Positions 8,434-19,708 are shown, counted from the first letter of the stretch. The stretch: DNA of 64,000 bases from Prescottella subtropica (GCF_005434945.1 NZ_SKCH01000009.1:62001-126000); one strand, 5' to 3'. Translations and numbers: made by a program. Notes: generated from the letters alone by a model not told the origin.

Positions 8434-9312
8434 TCAGCCCAGTTCGGTCCACCAGCGGTCGTCGATCCGGCCGGACGCGACGAGCACCGACGGCCCGCGC
8501 AGTGCGGCACGTCCGGCGTCGACGGTGACCTGGACGCGCCCGCCCGGAACCCGCACCTCGACGGTGCCGTCGGTGGTGCCGCTGCCGCGCAGGGCGGCGA
8601 CGGCGGCGGCGACGGTACCGGTGCCGCACGAGCGGGTCTCGCCGACACCGCGTTCGTGGACGCGCATGTGCACCGCACCGCCGTCGAGGGCGGTGAGGAT
8701 CTCGATGTTGACGCCGGCCGGGAAGAAGACCGGGTCGAAGTCGGGTGCGGAAGTCAGGTCCAGCGCGGCGAGCGCGGCCGGGGTCAGATCGGCGGCGACG
8801 CACGCGAGGTGCGGGTTGCCGACGTCGATGCCGAGACCGGTCAGTTCCCGGCCGCCGACGGTCGCGGTCGAGCCGCCGAGTTCACGGATCGGCCCCATGT
8901 CGACGGTGACGTCGCCGTGGACGTGGTCGGCGGCGTGCACGACGACGGGGCGGGCCCCGGCGCGGCTGCCGACGACGAACTCGTCGCGCGATTCGAGTCC
9001 GGTGGCGCGCAGGTAGTGGGCGAACACCCGCACCCCGTTGCCGCACATCTCCGCGACGGAGCCGTCGGCGTTGCGGTAGTCCATGAACCAGTCGTCGGGG
9101 CCGACGCCGGCGGGCAGTTCGCGCAGCACCCCGGTGTCGGCGAGCGCCCCGGCGCGGGCGACGCGCAGCAACCCGTCGCCGCCGAGTCCGCGGCGGCGGT
9201 CGCACAGTGCGGCGATCCGGTGCTGGGGAAGCGCAAGGTCGGCGTCCGGATCCGGGAGGATGACGAAGTCGTTCTCGGTGCCGTGTCCCTTGCTGAACTC
9301 CATGCCCGTCAT
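8434..9312 (-). CDS. dapF: Diaminopimelate epimerase
   Basis: DapF converts LL- to meso-diaminopimelate, the peptidoglycan cross-linker and lysine precursor, by a two-cysteine acid/base mechanism without a cofactor. The 292-residue protein has both catalytic cysteines in context: [13 protein letters not shown] in the first half and [13 protein letters not shown] in the second. The N-terminal [10 protein letters not shown] is typical. ATG 9312 is used; a second in-frame ATG at 9303 (MEFSKGHG) fits family alignments equally well. dapA and dapB of the same pathway are also in this window. The gene lies downstream of miaA and an rRNA methyltransferase on the same strand. Confidence 0.96.
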   Translation of the reverse strand: MTGMEFSKGHGTENDFVILPDPDADLALPQHRIAALCDRRRGLGGDGLLRVARAGALADTGVLRELPAGVGPDDWFMDYRNADGSVAEMCGNGVRVFAHYLRATGLESRDEFVVGSRAGARPVVVHAADHVHGDVTVDMGPIRELGGSTATVGGRELTGLGIDVGNPHLACVAADLTPAALAALDLTSAPDFDPVFFPAGVNIEILTALDGGAVHMRVHERGVGETRSCGTGTVAAAVAALRGSGTTDGTVEVRVPGGRVQVTVDAGRAALRGPSVLVASGRIDDRWWTELG

Positions 9313-9331
9313 GTTACCGATCGCGTCCTGC

Positions 9332-10216
9332 TCATCGGCGCTGCCGAGCGGTCAGCGAGGCACCTCGGCGCTGCCGGGCGATCTCGTAGAGGCACACTGC
9401 GCCTGCGGACGGTGCGCCGAGCGAGCTGGCGGCGCCGCCGATCGGGATGCTCACCGTCACGTCGCAGGCTGCACGCCAGGACGCGCTCATGCCGCGGGTC
9501 TCGTTGCCGATCACCAGAATCGTGCCTCCACCGAAGTCGTGCTCGAAGATCGGCGCCTCGCTGCCCTCGTCCGTCCCGACGATCATCAGATCACGGCCGT
9601 CGCGGCGCGTACGTTCCCGCATCGCCAGCACCTCGTCGGCGTCGGTCGCCGTGTACACCGGCAACGCGAACAGCGAGCCGGTCGAGGCGCGCACGCACTG
9701 CGGGTCGAACGGGTCGGCGGCGTGCCCGGTCACGACCACCGCGTCGGCACCGAACGCGTCGGCGGAACGGATCAGCGTGCCCAGGTTTCCGGGCGAGGTC
9801 GGCCGGTCGAACACCACCAGCAGCGGCGCACCGGACGTCGAGGCGAGCGCGCCGACGCCCCGCTGACGGGTCTTCGCGACGGCAATGAGTTCCGGTGCGA
9901 GGTCGGCCTTCTCCCCCAGTTCGGCCATCAGTTCACCACTGACGCCGACCTTCTCGCCGGACCAGCCGTCGAGGACCCCGCGGGCCCAGCCCGACAGGGC
10001 ACTGCCGTCGACCCGGTAGAGCACCGTCTCGATCGGCCAGTCGTGCTCGAGCGCCAGGGTCAGCGGCCGCACACCCTGGATCAGGAAACGGCCCGACTTG
10101 GTGCGCTTGGCCCTCGTCGTCAGGTACGACTGCCACTGCTGGAACCGGGCGTTGCGCACCGTCACCCGCGGGTCCCGGTGCCCGGCCTGGGCCGTCCGCT
10201 GTGTCTTCTTCGTCAC
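9332..10216 (-). CDS. TrmH/SpoU-family RNA 2'-O-methyltransferase
   Basis: A 294-residue SPOUT enzyme predicted to methylate ribose in rRNA or tRNA using SAM. An N-terminal substrate-binding part (about 20-100) precedes the knotted domain. Motif 1 is [19 protein letters not shown], motif 2 [10 protein letters not shown] and motif 3 [20 protein letters not shown]. The usual Asn of motif 3 (SLN) is Gly here. The GTG start at 10216 overlaps the miaA stop (GTGA), so the two are translationally coupled. The RNA substrate is not determinable. The downstream neighbour is dapF. Confidence 0.88.
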   Translation of the reverse strand: MTKKTQRTAQAGHRDPRVTVRNARFQQWQSYLTTRAKRTKSGRFLIQGVRPLTLALEHDWPIETVLYRVDGSALSGWARGVLDGWSGEKVGVSGELMAELGEKADLAPELIAVAKTRQRGVGALASTSGAPLLVVFDRPTSPGNLGTLIRSADAFGADAVVVTGHAADPFDPQCVRASTGSLFALPVYTATDADEVLAMRERTRRDGRDLMIVGTDEGSEAPIFEHDFGGGTILVIGNETRGMSASWRAACDVTVSIPIGGAASSLGAPSAGAVCLYEIARQRRGASLTARQRR

Positions 10217-11154
10217 GCTCTCTCCACTGTCGTCATGGCCAGATCCACCAGATTGCGGCTCGCGCCGTCGAGCCAGTGCACCCGCGGGTCGCGACGGAAC
10301 CAGGACCGCTGCCGGCGCACGTACCGGCGGGTGCCGATGAACGTGCGTTCGATCGCCTCGGCGCGGTCGTAGTCGCCGTCGATCAGGGCGAGCACCTGCG
10401 CGTAGCCGATCGCACGCTGCGCGGTGACGCCGTCGCGGAGACCGACGTCCACCAGGGCGCGTACCTCGTCGACGAGTCCCCGCTCGAACATCAGCTCGGT
10501 GCGCAACCGGATCCGCGCATCCAGCTCCTCGGTGTCCCGTTCGACGCCGAGAATCACCGTGCCCCAGCGGGGTTCGCCGATCGTCGGCGCGGACGCCGCG
10601 AACGGGCGTCCGGTGATCTGCACGACCTCGAGCGCCCGGACGATGCGGCGGCCGTCGGTCGGCAGGATCGACGCCGCCGCGTCCGGATCGACCCGGCCCA
10701 GTTCGGTGTGCAGGGCCGCGACACCACGGTCGGCGAGCGCCGCCTCCCAGTGCGCCCGCACCGCGGGATCGGTGGCCGGGAACGACCACTGATCGAGCAG
10801 CGACTGCACGTACATCATCGAGCCGCCGACGATGATCGGAACGGCACCGCGGGCCCGGATCGCCTCGACGTCAGCCGTCGCCGACTCCTGGTAGCGGGCG
10901 ACGGTCGCGGTCTCGGTGACGTCGAGGACGTCGAGCTGGTGGTGCGGAATGCCGCGGCGTTCGGGGACCGTGAGCTTCGCGGTGCCGACGTCCATGCCGC
11001 GGTACAGCTGCATCGCGTCGATGTTGACGATCTCGCCGCCGAGCCGCTCCGCGAGATCGAGCCCGAGATCGGATTTCCCGGTGGCGGTGGGGCCGACGAC
11101 CGCGATCGGGGTGGGACCAGCAGTCGGGGTGGACACAGGGGGTGTCGTGGTCAC
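10213..11154 (-). CDS. miaA: tRNA dimethylallyltransferase
   Basis: MiaA adds a dimethylallyl group to N6 of A37 in tRNAs reading UNN codons; MiaB then methylthiolates the product. The 313-residue enzyme has the P-loop [14 protein letters not shown], the substrate motifs [17 protein letters not shown] and [15 protein letters not shown], and [16 protein letters not shown] near the C-terminus. GTG 11154 overlaps the stop of the upstream gene by 4 bp, and its own stop overlaps the methyltransferase start in the same way, so three genes form a tightly coupled string. miaB lies about 3 kb away on the same strand. Confidence 0.96.
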   Translation of the reverse strand: MTTTPPVSTPTAGPTPIAVVGPTATGKSDLGLDLAERLGGEIVNIDAMQLYRGMDVGTAKLTVPERRGIPHHQLDVLDVTETATVARYQESATADVEAIRARGAVPIIVGGSMMYVQSLLDQWSFPATDPAVRAHWEAALADRGVAALHTELGRVDPDAAASILPTDGRRIVRALEVVQITGRPFAASAPTIGEPRWGTVILGVERDTEELDARIRLRTELMFERGLVDEVRALVDVGLRDGVTAQRAIGYAQVLALIDGDYDRAEAIERTFIGTRRYVRRQRSWFRRDPRVHWLDGASRNLVDLAMTTVERA

Positions 11155-11891
11155 GGGCGCCACATCCCGACGTGGTAGCCGACGCCGTACGGCGCGCCCG
11201 CGTACAGCGATTCGGCGGCGGCCGGACCGGACGGGCCGAACACCGCGGCCAACGCCTGCCAGACGGCCCGGCCGGTGAGTCCGATCCCGGCGCACACGTC
11301 GGCATCGAGACCGGTGAGGGCCGCCGCATCACCGGCGGCCAGGGCGTCGTCGAGCGCCGCCTGCACCCCGCCGGACCGAGGGTCGAACGCGCCGGGCGCC
11401 TTGTCGGTGAGGGTGTTCGCCCCGTCCGCGACCACGAGCAGCCCGTGCGGCGCCGGATCCGCGTCGAGTTCGGCCCGCAGCGCCGCCCCGATCCGCGCGC
11501 ACTCCCCGGCCGGGGTGCCCGCGTCGAGCAGCCGGACCCGGATCCGCGTCGCGGGGGCGGCCTGACCGCGCAGCCACCCGGCGATCAAGGCGGCCAGCGG
11601 CAACTCCGGATCGACCGGACCGTTCGCGTCGGGTGCCAGACGGACCCGCTCGTCGACGCCGTATCCGGCGAACGTGCCGCGCGTGTCCGGGCCGATCCCG
11701 GCGACATGCGTGTCGACGGCGTCGACGGCGCTGTTCCGGACCCCGAGGACCGTCCAGTCGGCGGCGGCCCCCAACCGTCCGGCCACCGCGAGCGCTGCCG
11801 TGCGCATCGCATCGGTCTCGGAGGCTGCGGCCCCGGCCAGCCCGGGGACCAGCAGGGGCGGTGAGGGCACGAATGCGGCGGCAGTCAACAC
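11151..11891 (-). CDS. Conserved protein of the class III extradiol dioxygenase-like fold (Rv2728c-like)
   Basis: A 246-residue Ala-rich protein found upstream of miaA across mycolic-acid bacteria. The fold resembles the B subunit of class III extradiol dioxygenases: [13 protein letters not shown] near the N-terminus, [21 protein letters not shown] in the middle, and [15 protein letters not shown] at the end. The His/Glu iron ligands of true dioxygenases are not clearly conserved, so enzymatic activity should not be assumed. GTG 11891 gives [11 protein letters not shown], the usual start; a GTG ten codons upstream is possible. The gene overlaps miaA by 4 bp. Confidence 0.75.
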   Translation of the reverse strand: MLTAAAFVPSPPLLVPGLAGAAASETDAMRTAALAVAGRLGAAADWTVLGVRNSAVDAVDTHVAGIGPDTRGTFAGYGVDERVRLAPDANGPVDPELPLAALIAGWLRGQAAPATRIRVRLLDAGTPAGECARIGAALRAELDADPAPHGLLVVADGANTLTDKAPGAFDPRSGGVQAALDDALAAGDAAALTGLDADVCAGIGLTGRAVWQALAAVFGPSGPAAAESLYAGAPYGVGYHVGMWRP

Positions 11892-12071
11892 ACTGCGCAA
11901 CGGTAGTCGACACGAGGTGACGCGTTCGCAGCGTCGTACCTGTTTCAATAGGGGCCGAACAGTTACTGCCTGCTCCCGCGGGTTCCGAACGATCGTTCGG
12001 TACGACGCGGACCGTGAGCGGCGGTGACAGGGTGATCAGGCAGCCGTGACGCGCGGCAGAGACGAGGAACG

Positions 12072-13406
12072 ATGACCGAGAGCAACGCACCCCAGCCGGG
12101 AACCCCGAAGCCGGGCATCCCCAAGCCGGGAGTCCCCAAGCCCGGTCCCGCTCCGAGCCATGCGGCACCGGCGGCACCGGCCGCCCCGGCCAGCGATCCG
12201 AGCCGATTCGGCCGAGTCGACGACGACGGCACCGCGTGGGTGACGACCGCCGACGGGGATCGGCAGATCGGCTCGTGGCAGGCCGGTGACGCCGCCGAGG
12301 GCCTCGCGCATTTCGGTCGCCGCTACGACGATCTCGCCACCGAGGTCGCGCTCCTCGAGTCCCGGCTCGCGTCCGGGACCGGTGACGTGAAGAAGACCCG
12401 GGCCGCCGCCGAGGCGCTCGCGGAATCACTGCCGACCGCCGCCGTCATCGGTGACCTCGACGCGCTCGCCACCCGCCTGTCGGCGATCGTGGCCGGATCC
12501 GAGAAGGCCGCGGAGAAGGCGAAGCACCGCAAGGAGCAGATCCGCCGCACCCACATCGCCCGTAAGGAGGCGCTGGCCGCCGAGGCCGAGCAGCTCTCGT
12601 CCGAGTCCACGCAGTGGAAGGCGGCCGGGGACCGGCTGCGGGAGATGCTCGACGAGTGGAAAACGATCCACGGTGTCGACCGCAAGACCGACGACGCGCT
12701 GTGGCGCCGCTTCTCCAAGGCGCGGGAGACGTTCAACCGGCGCCGCGGCACACACTTCGCCGACCTCGACCGCGAACGCGCGACCGCCAAGTCCCGCAAG
12801 GAGGAACTCGTCGTCGCGGCGCAGGCCCTGTCGACGTCCACCGAGTGGAGTGCGACGGCCGCCCAGTTCCGCGATCTGCTCGCCGAATGGAAGGCCGCCG
12901 GCCGCGCCCCGCGGGACGCGGACGACACGCTGTGGCGGCAGTTCAAGGAGGCGCAGGACGTGTTCTTCGCGGCCCGCAACGCCGCCGCGTCCGAGCGGGA
13001 CGCCGAGTTCGCGGAGAACGCGCTCGCCAAGGAGGAGTTGCTGACGACCGCCGACGGCATCGACCCGGCGCAGGACCTCGACGCGGCGCGCGCGGCCCTG
13101 CGTGCACTGCAGGAGAAGTGGGACGAGATCGGCAAGGTTCCGCGGGAGCGCATGCACGACCTCGAGGGCAAGCTCCGGGCGATCGAGAAGCGGGTCCGCG
13201 AGGCCGCCGACTCCGAGTGGCGGCGCACCGACCCGGAGGCGCTGGCGCGGGCCGCCCAGTTCCGGGAGCGGGTCGCCCAGTTCGAGGAGCAGGCCGCGAA
13301 GGCGACGGCCGCCGGCAAGACGAAGGACGCCGAGAAGGCACTCGCCCAGGCCCGGCAGTGGCGTGAGTGGGCCGACGCGGCCGAGGGTGCCGTCGGCGAG
13401 CTCTGA
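12072..13406 (+). CDS. DUF349 domain protein
   Basis: A 444-residue protein: an N-terminal low-complexity Pro/Lys/Gly/Ala region (residues 1-40, repeated PKPGxPKPG), then three consecutive DUF349 helical repeats, each with the W.. .(R/K)…D..LW.RF…F…R pattern ([39 protein letters not shown]), and a coiled-coil C-terminus. Function is unknown; the family is widespread in high-GC Gram-positives. Position matches Rv2731, next to miaB. It is divergent from the Rv2728c-like gene and ends at a strong hairpin. Confidence is in the family, not a role. Confidence 0.85.
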   Translation: MTESNAPQPGTPKPGIPKPGVPKPGPAPSHAAPAAPAAPASDPSRFGRVDDDGTAWVTTADGDRQIGSWQAGDAAEGLAHFGRRYDDLATEVALLESRLASGTGDVKKTRAAAEALAESLPTAAVIGDLDALATRLSAIVAGSEKAAEKAKHRKEQIRRTHIARKEALAAEAEQLSSESTQWKAAGDRLREMLDEWKTIHGVDRKTDDALWRRFSKARETFNRRRGTHFADLDRERATAKSRKEELVVAAQALSTSTEWSATAAQFRDLLAEWKAAGRAPRDADDTLWRQFKEAQDVFFAARNAAASERDAEFAENALAKEELLTTADGIDPAQDLDAARAALRALQEKWDEIGKVPRERMHDLEGKLRAIEKRVREAADSEWRRTDPEALARAAQFRERVAQFEEQAAKATAAGKTKDAEKALAQARQWREWADAAEGAVGEL

Positions 13407-13429
13407 CCCGGGACGGTCACCGAGAACAA

Positions 13430-13463
13430 CTGTGGGGCGGCACCTTCCGGTGCCGCCCCACAG
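13430..13463. terminator. Bidirectional hairpin terminator
   Basis: A perfect 15-bp stem (13430-13444 and 13449-13463) with a TTCC tetraloop lies between the convergent DUF349 gene and the Rv2732c-like membrane gene. Confidence 0.85.
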
Positions 13464-13478
13464 TGGTCTCGCGTCCCG

Positions 13479-14066
13479 TCAGACCGTCCAGTCACCCTGA
13501 TCGGGGTCGCTACCGGACGCCTGCCGACGCTCCTCCTCCGCGGCGAGCTGCATCGCCGTCCGGGTCCACACGACCTTGATCCAGTGGAATGTCAGGACGA
13601 TGACGGCGAGCCATCCGAGGATCAGGCCGATACCCGGTCCCGCGCCGGTCTCGGCGGCCGGGACCGTCTGCCGCGACCAGATCGCCAGCATGCCGAACAC
13701 CACCGACACGGCGGTACCTGCCAGTGCGATCCACGCGAGCACCCAGCGCCGGGTGACGAGCGCGAGGATCGAGAAGATGCCACCGAACACGAGCGCGAAC
13801 CACACGAACAGCCGCGACGGCAGCTTGATGTGCTCGTCGACGGCGTCCGGCGCGAAGACCAGGACGTCCCACCCGTTCGCCGCGCCGGTGTGCGGCAACG
13901 TGAACGACAGCAGCAGCACCAGCACGCACACCGCGACGACCACGGCACGCATACCGGGGTCGATCTCGCCGGCGATCTTCTTCTCCGCGGCCTCGAAGTC
14001 CTTCTGGTACTCCTCGATCGGGTCGGGGGTCGGCCCGTCCGGTCGCTGCGGATCACCGGAACTCAT
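13479..14066 (-). CDS. Four-helix membrane protein (Rv2732c-like)
   Basis: A 195-residue protein with a soluble Pro/Asp-rich N-terminus ([17 protein letters not shown]) and about four transmembrane helices ([68 protein letters not shown]), ending in a charged tail. No enzymatic motif is seen. ATG 14066 overlaps the miaB stop (ATGA), implying translational coupling; a second ATG three codons upstream exists. In M. tuberculosis the homologue Rv2732c also follows miaB (Rv2733c). Function unknown. Confidence 0.8.
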   Translation of the reverse strand: MSSGDPQRPDGPTPDPIEEYQKDFEAAEKKIAGEIDPGMRAVVVAVCVLVLLLSFTLPHTGAANGWDVLVFAPDAVDEHIKLPSRLFVWFALVFGGIFSILALVTRRWVLAWIALAGTAVSVVFGMLAIWSRQTVPAAETGAGPGIGLILGWLAVIVLTFHWIKVVWTRTAMQLAAEEERRQASGSDPDQGDWTV

Positions 14067-15592
14067 ACGTTGCATCCCATCTGTGCGGGCAGCGGCGCCG
14101 GGGCGCCCACCTGGGGCAGCCCGAGGCCGACGCCGATCGGCGGGGTCTTCGGTGTGACCCCGCGTTCGAACGAGTCACCGGCACGGGTGCGCCGGTGGGT
14201 GAGAATCGAGCCGTCGGCCACCAGATGATGCGGGGCGGCGCCGGTGACCACCGCGGTGATCACGTCGCCGGGGCGCAGATCGCCGTCGAGGTTCCCCTCC
14301 GGCCGGAAGTGGACGAGACGGCCGTCGCGGGCGCGGCCGCTCATGCGTGCGGTCTCGGCGTTCTTGCGGCCGTCACCGCTGGTCACCAGCAGCTCCACCT
14401 CGGTGCCGACGAGTTCCCGGTTCGCCTCGAGAGTGATCTCCTCCTGCAGCGCGATGAGCCGGTCGTAGCGTTCCTGCACGACGGCCTTCGGCAGCTGCCC
14501 CTCCATCTCGGCGGCCGGGGTGCCGGGACGCTTGGAGTACTGGAACGTGAACGCGCTGGTGAACCGGGCCTGCCGGACCACGTCGAGGGTGGCCTGGAAG
14601 TCCTCTTCGGTCTCCCCGGGGAAGCCGACGATGATGTCGGTGGTGATCGCAGCGTGCGGCATCACGGCGCGGACCTTCTCGATGATGCCGAGGAACTTGG
14701 CGCTGCGGTACGAGCGGCGCATCGCCTTGAGCACGCGGTCGGAGCCCGACTGCAACGGCATGTGCAACTGCGGGCACACGTTCGGGGTGGTGGCCATCGC
14801 CTCGATGACGTCGTCGGTGAACTCGGCCGGGTGCGGGGACGTGAACCGGACCCGCTCGAGGCCGTCGATCTGCCCGCACGCCGTCAGGAGTTTCGCGAAG
14901 GCGCCGCGGTCCCGTTCGATACCGGGGTCGGCGAAGGAGACGCCGTACGAGTTGACGTTCTGCCCCAGCAGCGTCACCTCCAGCACACCCTCGTTCACCA
15001 GCGCCTGCACCTCGGCGAGGATGTCGCCGGGCCGCCGGTCGACCTCCTTGCCGCGCAGCGCCGGCACGATACAGAACGTGCACGTGTTGTTGCAGCCCAC
15101 CGAGATCGACACCCAGCCCGCGTACGCGGACTCCCGCTTGGCGGGCAGCGTCGACGGGAACGACTCGAGCGATTCGAGGATCTCCACCTCGGCCTTCTCG
15201 TTGTGCCGGGCCCGGTCGAGCAGCGCCGGCAGCGACCCGATGTTGTGGGTGCCGAACACGACGTCGACCCACGGCGCCTTCTTCACGACGGTGTCGCGGT
15301 CCTTCTGCGCCAAGCAGCCGCCGACCGCAATCTGCATGCCGGGACGTTCGGCCTTCACCGGGGCGAGGTGGCTGAGGTTGCCGTACAGCTTGTTGTCGGC
15401 GTTCTCGCGGACCGCGCAGGTGTTGAAGACCACCAGGTCCGCCTGCGCTCCCGTCGCCGCCCTGGTGTAGCCCGCGTCCTCGAGCAGGCCCGAGAGCCGC
15501 TCCGAGTCGTGCACGTTCATCTGACAGCCGTACGTGCGCACTTCGTAGGTGCGCACCGTGTCCTGAGCCCTGGCCTGGTCGATCGTCTCCAC
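14063..15592 (-). CDS. miaB: tRNA-2-methylthio-N6-dimethylallyladenosine synthase
   Basis: MiaB is a radical-SAM enzyme that methylthiolates i6A37 made by MiaA. The 509-residue product has the N-terminal UPF0004 domain with three cluster cysteines ([24 protein letters not shown]), the radical-SAM CxxxCxxC motif in [16 protein letters not shown], and a C-terminal TRAM domain followed by an extension of about 45 residues rich in Pro/Gly, as in mycobacteria. It is translationally coupled to the following membrane protein by an ATGA overlap. It is divergent from gluABCD. Confidence 0.96.
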   Translation of the reverse strand: METIDQARAQDTVRTYEVRTYGCQMNVHDSERLSGLLEDAGYTRAATGAQADLVVFNTCAVRENADNKLYGNLSHLAPVKAERPGMQIAVGGCLAQKDRDTVVKKAPWVDVVFGTHNIGSLPALLDRARHNEKAEVEILESLESFPSTLPAKRESAYAGWVSISVGCNNTCTFCIVPALRGKEVDRRPGDILAEVQALVNEGVLEVTLLGQNVNSYGVSFADPGIERDRGAFAKLLTACGQIDGLERVRFTSPHPAEFTDDVIEAMATTPNVCPQLHMPLQSGSDRVLKAMRRSYRSAKFLGIIEKVRAVMPHAAITTDIIVGFPGETEEDFQATLDVVRQARFTSAFTFQYSKRPGTPAAEMEGQLPKAVVQERYDRLIALQEEITLEANRELVGTEVELLVTSGDGRKNAETARMSGRARDGRLVHFRPEGNLDGDLRPGDVITAVVTGAAPHHLVADGSILTHRRTRAGDSFERGVTPKTPPIGVGLGLPQVGAPAPLPAQMGCNV

Positions 15593-15733
15593 GGCATCAA
15601 GGGTACGGCCTCACCCGAAACCGCTCGTCGCGGCCACAATGTCCGATCTGAGAAGAAGGTTCGATCTTGATCGCTTCAGCAGTCTTGCCACCGACCGGCG
15701 AGTATGCTCACGATGCCTATAAAGTTATCGGCT

Positions 15734-16507
15734 ATGACACAGCCTGAGACAGCCGGAACGGCTGCGGGAGCCCGGTCGATGATCTCGATGACAGGGGTGA
15801 ACAAGCACTACGGTGATCTGCATGTTCTGAAGGACATCGACCTCGAGATCCCCACCGGGCAGGTCGTCGTCATGCTCGGCCCGTCGGGGTCCGGCAAGTC
15901 GACGCTGTGCCGCACGATCAACCGGCTCGAGCCGATCGATCGGGGCACCATCACGATCGACGGCACCGCCGTCCCCGCCGAGGGTCGTGCTCTCGCCCGC
16001 CTGCGGTCCGAGGTCGGCATGGTGTTCCAGAGCTTCAACCTGTTCGCGCACAAGACGGTGCTCGAGAACGTGATGCTGGCACCCATGAAGGTGCGCGGCC
16101 TCGACAAGGCCACCGCGAAGAAGAACGCCCTCGCCCTGCTCGAGCGGGTCGGGATCCAGGCGCAGGCCGACAAGTACCCGGCACAGATGTCCGGTGGCCA
16201 GCAGCAGCGTGTGGCGATCGCCCGATCGCTCGCGATGGAACCGAAGGTGATGCTGTTCGACGAGCCGACGTCGGCCCTCGACCCCGAGATGGTCAACGAG
16301 GTCCTCGACGTCATGGTGGGCCTCGCCAAGGAGGGCATGACGATGATCGTCGTGACCCACGAGATGGGGTTCGCCCGCAAGGCCGCGGACCGGATCATCT
16401 TCATGGCCGACGGCCGGATCCTCGAGGACGCCGACCCGGAGACCTTCTTCACCGCCCCGAAGTCCGATCGTGCCAAGGACTTCCTCGGCAAGATCCTCGG
16501 GCACTGA
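15734..16507 (+). CDS. gluA: Glutamate ABC transporter, ATP-binding protein
   Basis: GluA powers glutamate import through GluC/GluD. The product has Walker [13 protein letters not shown], signature [16 protein letters not shown], Walker [16 protein letters not shown] and the switch His in [13 protein letters not shown], all typical of polar amino-acid importers. ATG 15734 (MTQPETAG) is listed; ATG 15779 ([12 protein letters not shown]) has a better ribosome binding site (GGGAG, 8 bases upstream) and matches the corynebacterial GluA start, so it may be the true one. First gene of gluABCD, divergent from miaB and near recX-recA as in Corynebacterium. Confidence 0.92.
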   Translation: MTQPETAGTAAGARSMISMTGVNKHYGDLHVLKDIDLEIPTGQVVVMLGPSGSGKSTLCRTINRLEPIDRGTITIDGTAVPAEGRALARLRSEVGMVFQSFNLFAHKTVLENVMLAPMKVRGLDKATAKKNALALLERVGIQAQADKYPAQMSGGQQQRVAIARSLAMEPKVMLFDEPTSALDPEMVNEVLDVMVGLAKEGMTMIVVTHEMGFARKAADRIIFMADGRILEDADPETFFTAPKSDRAKDFLGKILGH

Positions 16508-16516
16508 GCGAGGACC

Positions 16517-17365
16517 ATGATGAAACGTATTCGATTCACCCCGGCCCGGCTGCTCGGGACTGTCGCGGCACTGGCCGTCGTCGCCCTGACCGCCACCGGT
16601 TGCGGCAGCAGCGAGCCACGGGACGTGCTCGCCGACGCCGCCGCCGGGCACCTGACGATCGGCACCAAGTTCGACCAGCCCGGCCTGGCGCTGCGCGAAC
16701 CCGACAAGACGATGACCGGTTTCGACGTCGCGGTCGCGCGATACATCGCGAACTACCTGGGTGTGCCCGACAGCGGCATCACGTGGCGCGAGGCACCGTC
16801 GTCGCAGCGTGAGACGCTCATCAAGAACGGTGAGGTCGACTACGTGGTCGGCACCTACTCGATCACCGACAACCGCAAGAAGGTCGTCGACTTCGCCGGC
16901 CCCTACTACATTGCCGGCCAGTCGCTGCTGGTACGCGCCGACGACGACTCGATCACCGGTCCCGAATCGCTCGAGAACGGCAAACGGCTGTGCTCGGTGT
17001 CCGGTTCGACGCCCGCACAGAAGATCAAGAAGTCGTACCCGAACGTGCAGTTGCAGCAGTTCGACAGCTACTCGTCGTGCGTCGAGGCCCTGCACCGCGG
17101 CAAGGTCGACGCCCTCACCACCGACGACATCATCCTGGCCGGGTACGCGTCGCAGTACCCGGGCGAGTTCAAGCTCGCCGGCGAGCCGTTCACCGTCGAA
17201 CCGTACGGCGTCGGCCTGCCCAAGGGCGACGCCGCGGCCCGCAGCAAGATCAACGACGCGATCGAGGACATGATCGCGACCGGCGCGTGGGAACGCGCCC
17301 TCGAGCAGGCCATGGGCGAATCCGGGTTCACACTGCCCGCACCGCCGACGGTCGACCGGTACTGA
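16517..17365 (+). CDS. gluB: Glutamate-binding lipoprotein
   Basis: The substrate-binding component of the importer, tethered outside the membrane. The signal sequence is basic (MMKRIRF) with a hydrophobic core and lipobox LTATGC giving lipidated Cys29. The mature part is an SBP_bac_3 domain: LTIGTKFDQPGLALREPD, MTGFDVAVARYIA, and VDYVVGTYSITDNRKKVVDFAGPY, the family signature. It starts 9 bp after gluA, has the length (282) of GluB proteins and precedes two permease genes. Glutamate specificity is inferred from synteny with the corynebacterial cluster. Confidence 0.92.
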   Translation: MMKRIRFTPARLLGTVAALAVVALTATGCGSSEPRDVLADAAAGHLTIGTKFDQPGLALREPDKTMTGFDVAVARYIANYLGVPDSGITWREAPSSQRETLIKNGEVDYVVGTYSITDNRKKVVDFAGPYYIAGQSLLVRADDDSITGPESLENGKRLCSVSGSTPAQKIKKSYPNVQLQQFDSYSSCVEALHRGKVDALTTDDIILAGYASQYPGEFKLAGEPFTVEPYGVGLPKGDAAARSKINDAIEDMIATGAWERALEQAMGESGFTLPAPPTVDRY

Positions 17366-17375
17366 GGGGGGTGAC

Positions 17376-18059
17376 ATGGGACTGATCGACACTTACGGAG
17401 ACCAACTCGTCAGCGCGTTCTGGACGACGATCCAGCTGACGTTCTGGTCGGCGCTCGGCGCCGTGATCTGGGGCACCCTGCTCGCAGCGATGCGGGTCTC
17501 CCCCGTACCGATCCTGCGCATCTTCTCGACGTGGTACGTCAACATCTTCCGCAACACCCCGCTGACGCTGATCATCGTGTTCTGTTCGGTGGGCCTCTAC
17601 CAGAACCTGGGCGTGCACTTCGCGCCCGAGAGCTCACCGCACTTCATCGACCAGAACAACTTCCGGCTCGCGGTCCTCGGATTCGTCGTCTACACGTCCG
17701 GTTTCGTGTGTGACGCGCTGCGCTCGGGTATCAACACGGTGCCCCTCGGTCAGGCGGAGGCGGCCCGCTCCCTCGGCCTGACGTTCACGCAGTCCATCCG
17801 GATGATCGTGCTGCCGCAGGCGTTCCGCGCAGTCATCGCACCGCTCGGCAGCGTGCTGATCGCGTTGACGAAGAACACGACCATCGCGTCGGCGATCGGT
17901 GTGGCCGAGGCGTCGCTGCTGATGAAGACCATGATCGAGAACGAGGCGGACAAGCTGTTCCTGGTGTTCGGCATCTTCGCGCTCGGCTTCATGGTCCTGA
18001 CCATGCCGATCGGATTCCTGTTCGGCTATCTCGGCAAGCGTTTGGCGGTGAAGCGATGA
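17376..18059 (+). CDS. gluC: Glutamate ABC transporter, permease GluC
   Basis: A 227-residue HisM-type permease with about five membrane helices. [21 protein letters not shown] opens the permease domain; the ATPase-docking EAA loop is [25 protein letters not shown]. It pairs with GluD to form the channel. It starts 10 bp after gluB, and its stop overlaps the gluD start (ATGA). Length and order match corynebacterial GluC. Confidence 0.92.
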   Translation: MGLIDTYGDQLVSAFWTTIQLTFWSALGAVIWGTLLAAMRVSPVPILRIFSTWYVNIFRNTPLTLIIVFCSVGLYQNLGVHFAPESSPHFIDQNNFRLAVLGFVVYTSGFVCDALRSGINTVPLGQAEAARSLGLTFTQSIRMIVLPQAFRAVIAPLGSVLIALTKNTTIASAIGVAEASLLMKTMIENEADKLFLVFGIFALGFMVLTMPIGFLFGYLGKRLAVKR

Positions 18060-18982
18060 CTCAGCAGTCGAGCGTTCTCTTCGACATCCCCGGGCCCCGC
18101 GCCCGCGTCCGCAACCGGTTGATCGCCGTCGGTTTCGGTGTCGTCCTCGTCGGTCTCGCGCTGTACGTGCTGAACGTGCTGGCCGACAACGGTCAGCTCG
18201 AGGCCGACAAGTGGTCACCGTTCCTCGACCACTTCACGTGGACGACGTACCTGCTGCCGGGCCTCAAGGGCACCCTGCTGGCAGCGGCCCTGTCGATCGT
18301 GTTCGCACTGATCCTCGGCGCGGTCCTCGGCATCGGCCGACTGTCGGACCACCGGTGGGTGCGCCTGGTCAGCGGCGCGATCGTCGAGTTCTTCCGCGCC
18401 ATCCCGGTGCTGATCCTGATGATCTTCGCGTACCAGGCGTTCGCCCAGTACGGCGTGTTCCCGTCCGGACAGTTGGCGCTGGCTGCGGTCGTGGTGGGTC
18501 TGACCCTGTACAACGGCTCGGTGATCGCGGAGATCCTGCGGGCCGGCATCCTGTCGCTGCCCAAGGGGCAGACGGAGGCCGCGTCCGCGCTGGGTATGCG
18601 CAAGAGCCAGATGATGCGGCTGATCCTGCTGCCGCAGGCGATCACCACGATGCTGCCGGCCCTGGTGTCGCAGATGGTGGTGGCGCTCAAGGACTCGGCC
18701 CTCGGCTACCAGATCGGCTACATCGAACTGATCCGCAGCGGCCAGCAGTCGGCGTCGTACTACCGCAACTTCTTCGCGGCCCTCGTCGTCGTCGGCCTCA
18801 TCATGGTGCTCATCAACTTCGCGCTCACCTCGTTCGCGACGTGGCTGGAGAAGCGCCTGCGGACCGGCGGTAAGAAGGGCGTCGCACGCACCGTCCTGTC
18901 CCTCGACGCGGACGTCCTCGACGGCGCTCCCGGCGTCGACGACTTCGGCGCCGACCAGGCGCAGTCACGGCCACGCAGCTGA
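18056..18982 (+). CDS. gluD: Glutamate ABC transporter, permease GluD
   Basis: The second permease, 308 residues. It has an N-terminal cytoplasmic segment, one extra membrane helix ([22 protein letters not shown]) and a HisM-type domain whose EAA loop reads [25 protein letters not shown] polar tail rich in Asp and Gly follows the last helix. It overlaps gluC by 4 bp and closes the operon at a long hairpin shared with recX. Extra length over GluC is normal for this subunit. Confidence 0.92.
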   Translation: MTQQSSVLFDIPGPRARVRNRLIAVGFGVVLVGLALYVLNVLADNGQLEADKWSPFLDHFTWTTYLLPGLKGTLLAAALSIVFALILGAVLGIGRLSDHRWVRLVSGAIVEFFRAIPVLILMIFAYQAFAQYGVFPSGQLALAAVVVGLTLYNGSVIAEILRAGILSLPKGQTEAASALGMRKSQMMRLILLPQAITTMLPALVSQMVVALKDSALGYQIGYIELIRSGQQSASYYRNFFAALVVVGLIMVLINFALTSFATWLEKRLRTGGKKGVARTVLSLDADVLDGAPGVDDFGADQAQSRPRS

Positions 18983-18991
18983 CGCGGTGAC

Positions 18992-19041
18992 ACGCCGACG
19001 GGCTCGTGACGGATTCGATTCCGTCACGAGCCCGTCGGCGT
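18992..19041. terminator. Bidirectional hairpin terminator, gluD / recX
   Basis: A perfect 22-bp inverted repeat (18992-19013 and 19020-19041) with a TTCGAT loop lies between the convergent gluD and recX stops. It is the longest perfect stem noticed in the window. Confidence 0.85.
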
Positions 19042-19066
19042 TTCCACCCGGTTCCGGGGTGCCCGC

Positions 19067-19708
19067 TCAGAGATTCCCGAGTTCGTCCTTGACGACCGCG
19101 AACGACATTCCCGCCGGATAGCCGCGGCGGGCGAGCATGCCGACGAGACGGCGCATCAACCGTTCCCGATCGTCGCGGTCGGCGATGTCGTCGGCGGTGG
19201 TGCGGAGCAGTTTCCGGCGCACCAGGTCGGCGGCGCGCTCGCGTTCGTCGTCGGCACTGATCGCCGACAGCGCCTCCTGCGAGGTGGCGTCGTCGACACC
19301 CTTGCGTCGCAGTTCGGTGGCCAGGGCCCGCCGGCCACGCCCGGAGTAGGTGTGCCGCGAATGCACCCACTGCTCGGCGAACGCGGCGTCGTCGACGAGA
19401 CCGACCTCGGTGAGCCGGCCCAGGACGGCGTCGATCACCGCCTGCGGGTATCCCTTCGTCACGAGTTTCTGCTCGAGTTCGGCGCGGCTGCGGGCCCGGT
19501 CGGTGAGCAGTCGCAGGCACACGTCCTTCGCGCGGGCCGCCAGGGTTTCCGGGGAGCCCGTCAGCTCGAACGGCTGCCCGTCCTCCCCGAGCGGCCGGCC
19601 CGCACTGTCCCGGCGCCGGGGGGCGGCGCGGCGCCGGCCGGTGGTGACGTCGTCGCTGCCGTACCGGTCGTAGTGGCTGTTGTCGTCGTAGCTGGTGTCG
19701 TCGCTCAT
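19067..19708 (-). CDS. recX: RecA regulator RecX
   Basis: RecX binds RecA filaments and limits strand exchange. The 213-residue protein has a polar, Asp/Arg-rich N-terminus and three-helix repeats: KDVCLRLLTDRARSRAELEQKLVTKGY, LTEVGLVDDAAFAEQWVHSR and RRALATELRRKGVDDATSQEAL. It lies 66 bp downstream of recA, so it is probably transcribed with it from the SOS-controlled promoter. The N-terminal 45 residues are longer than in E. coli, normal for mycolic-acid bacteria. Confidence 0.94.
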   Translation of the reverse strand: MSDDTSYDDNSHYDRYGSDDVTTGRRRAAPRRRDSAGRPLGEDGQPFELTGSPETLAARAKDVCLRLLTDRARSRAELEQKLVTKGYPQAVIDAVLGRLTEVGLVDDAAFAEQWVHSRHTYSGRGRRALATELRRKGVDDATSQEALSAISADDERERAADLVRRKLLRTTADDIADRDDRERLMRRLVGMLARRGYPAGMSFAVVKDELGNL

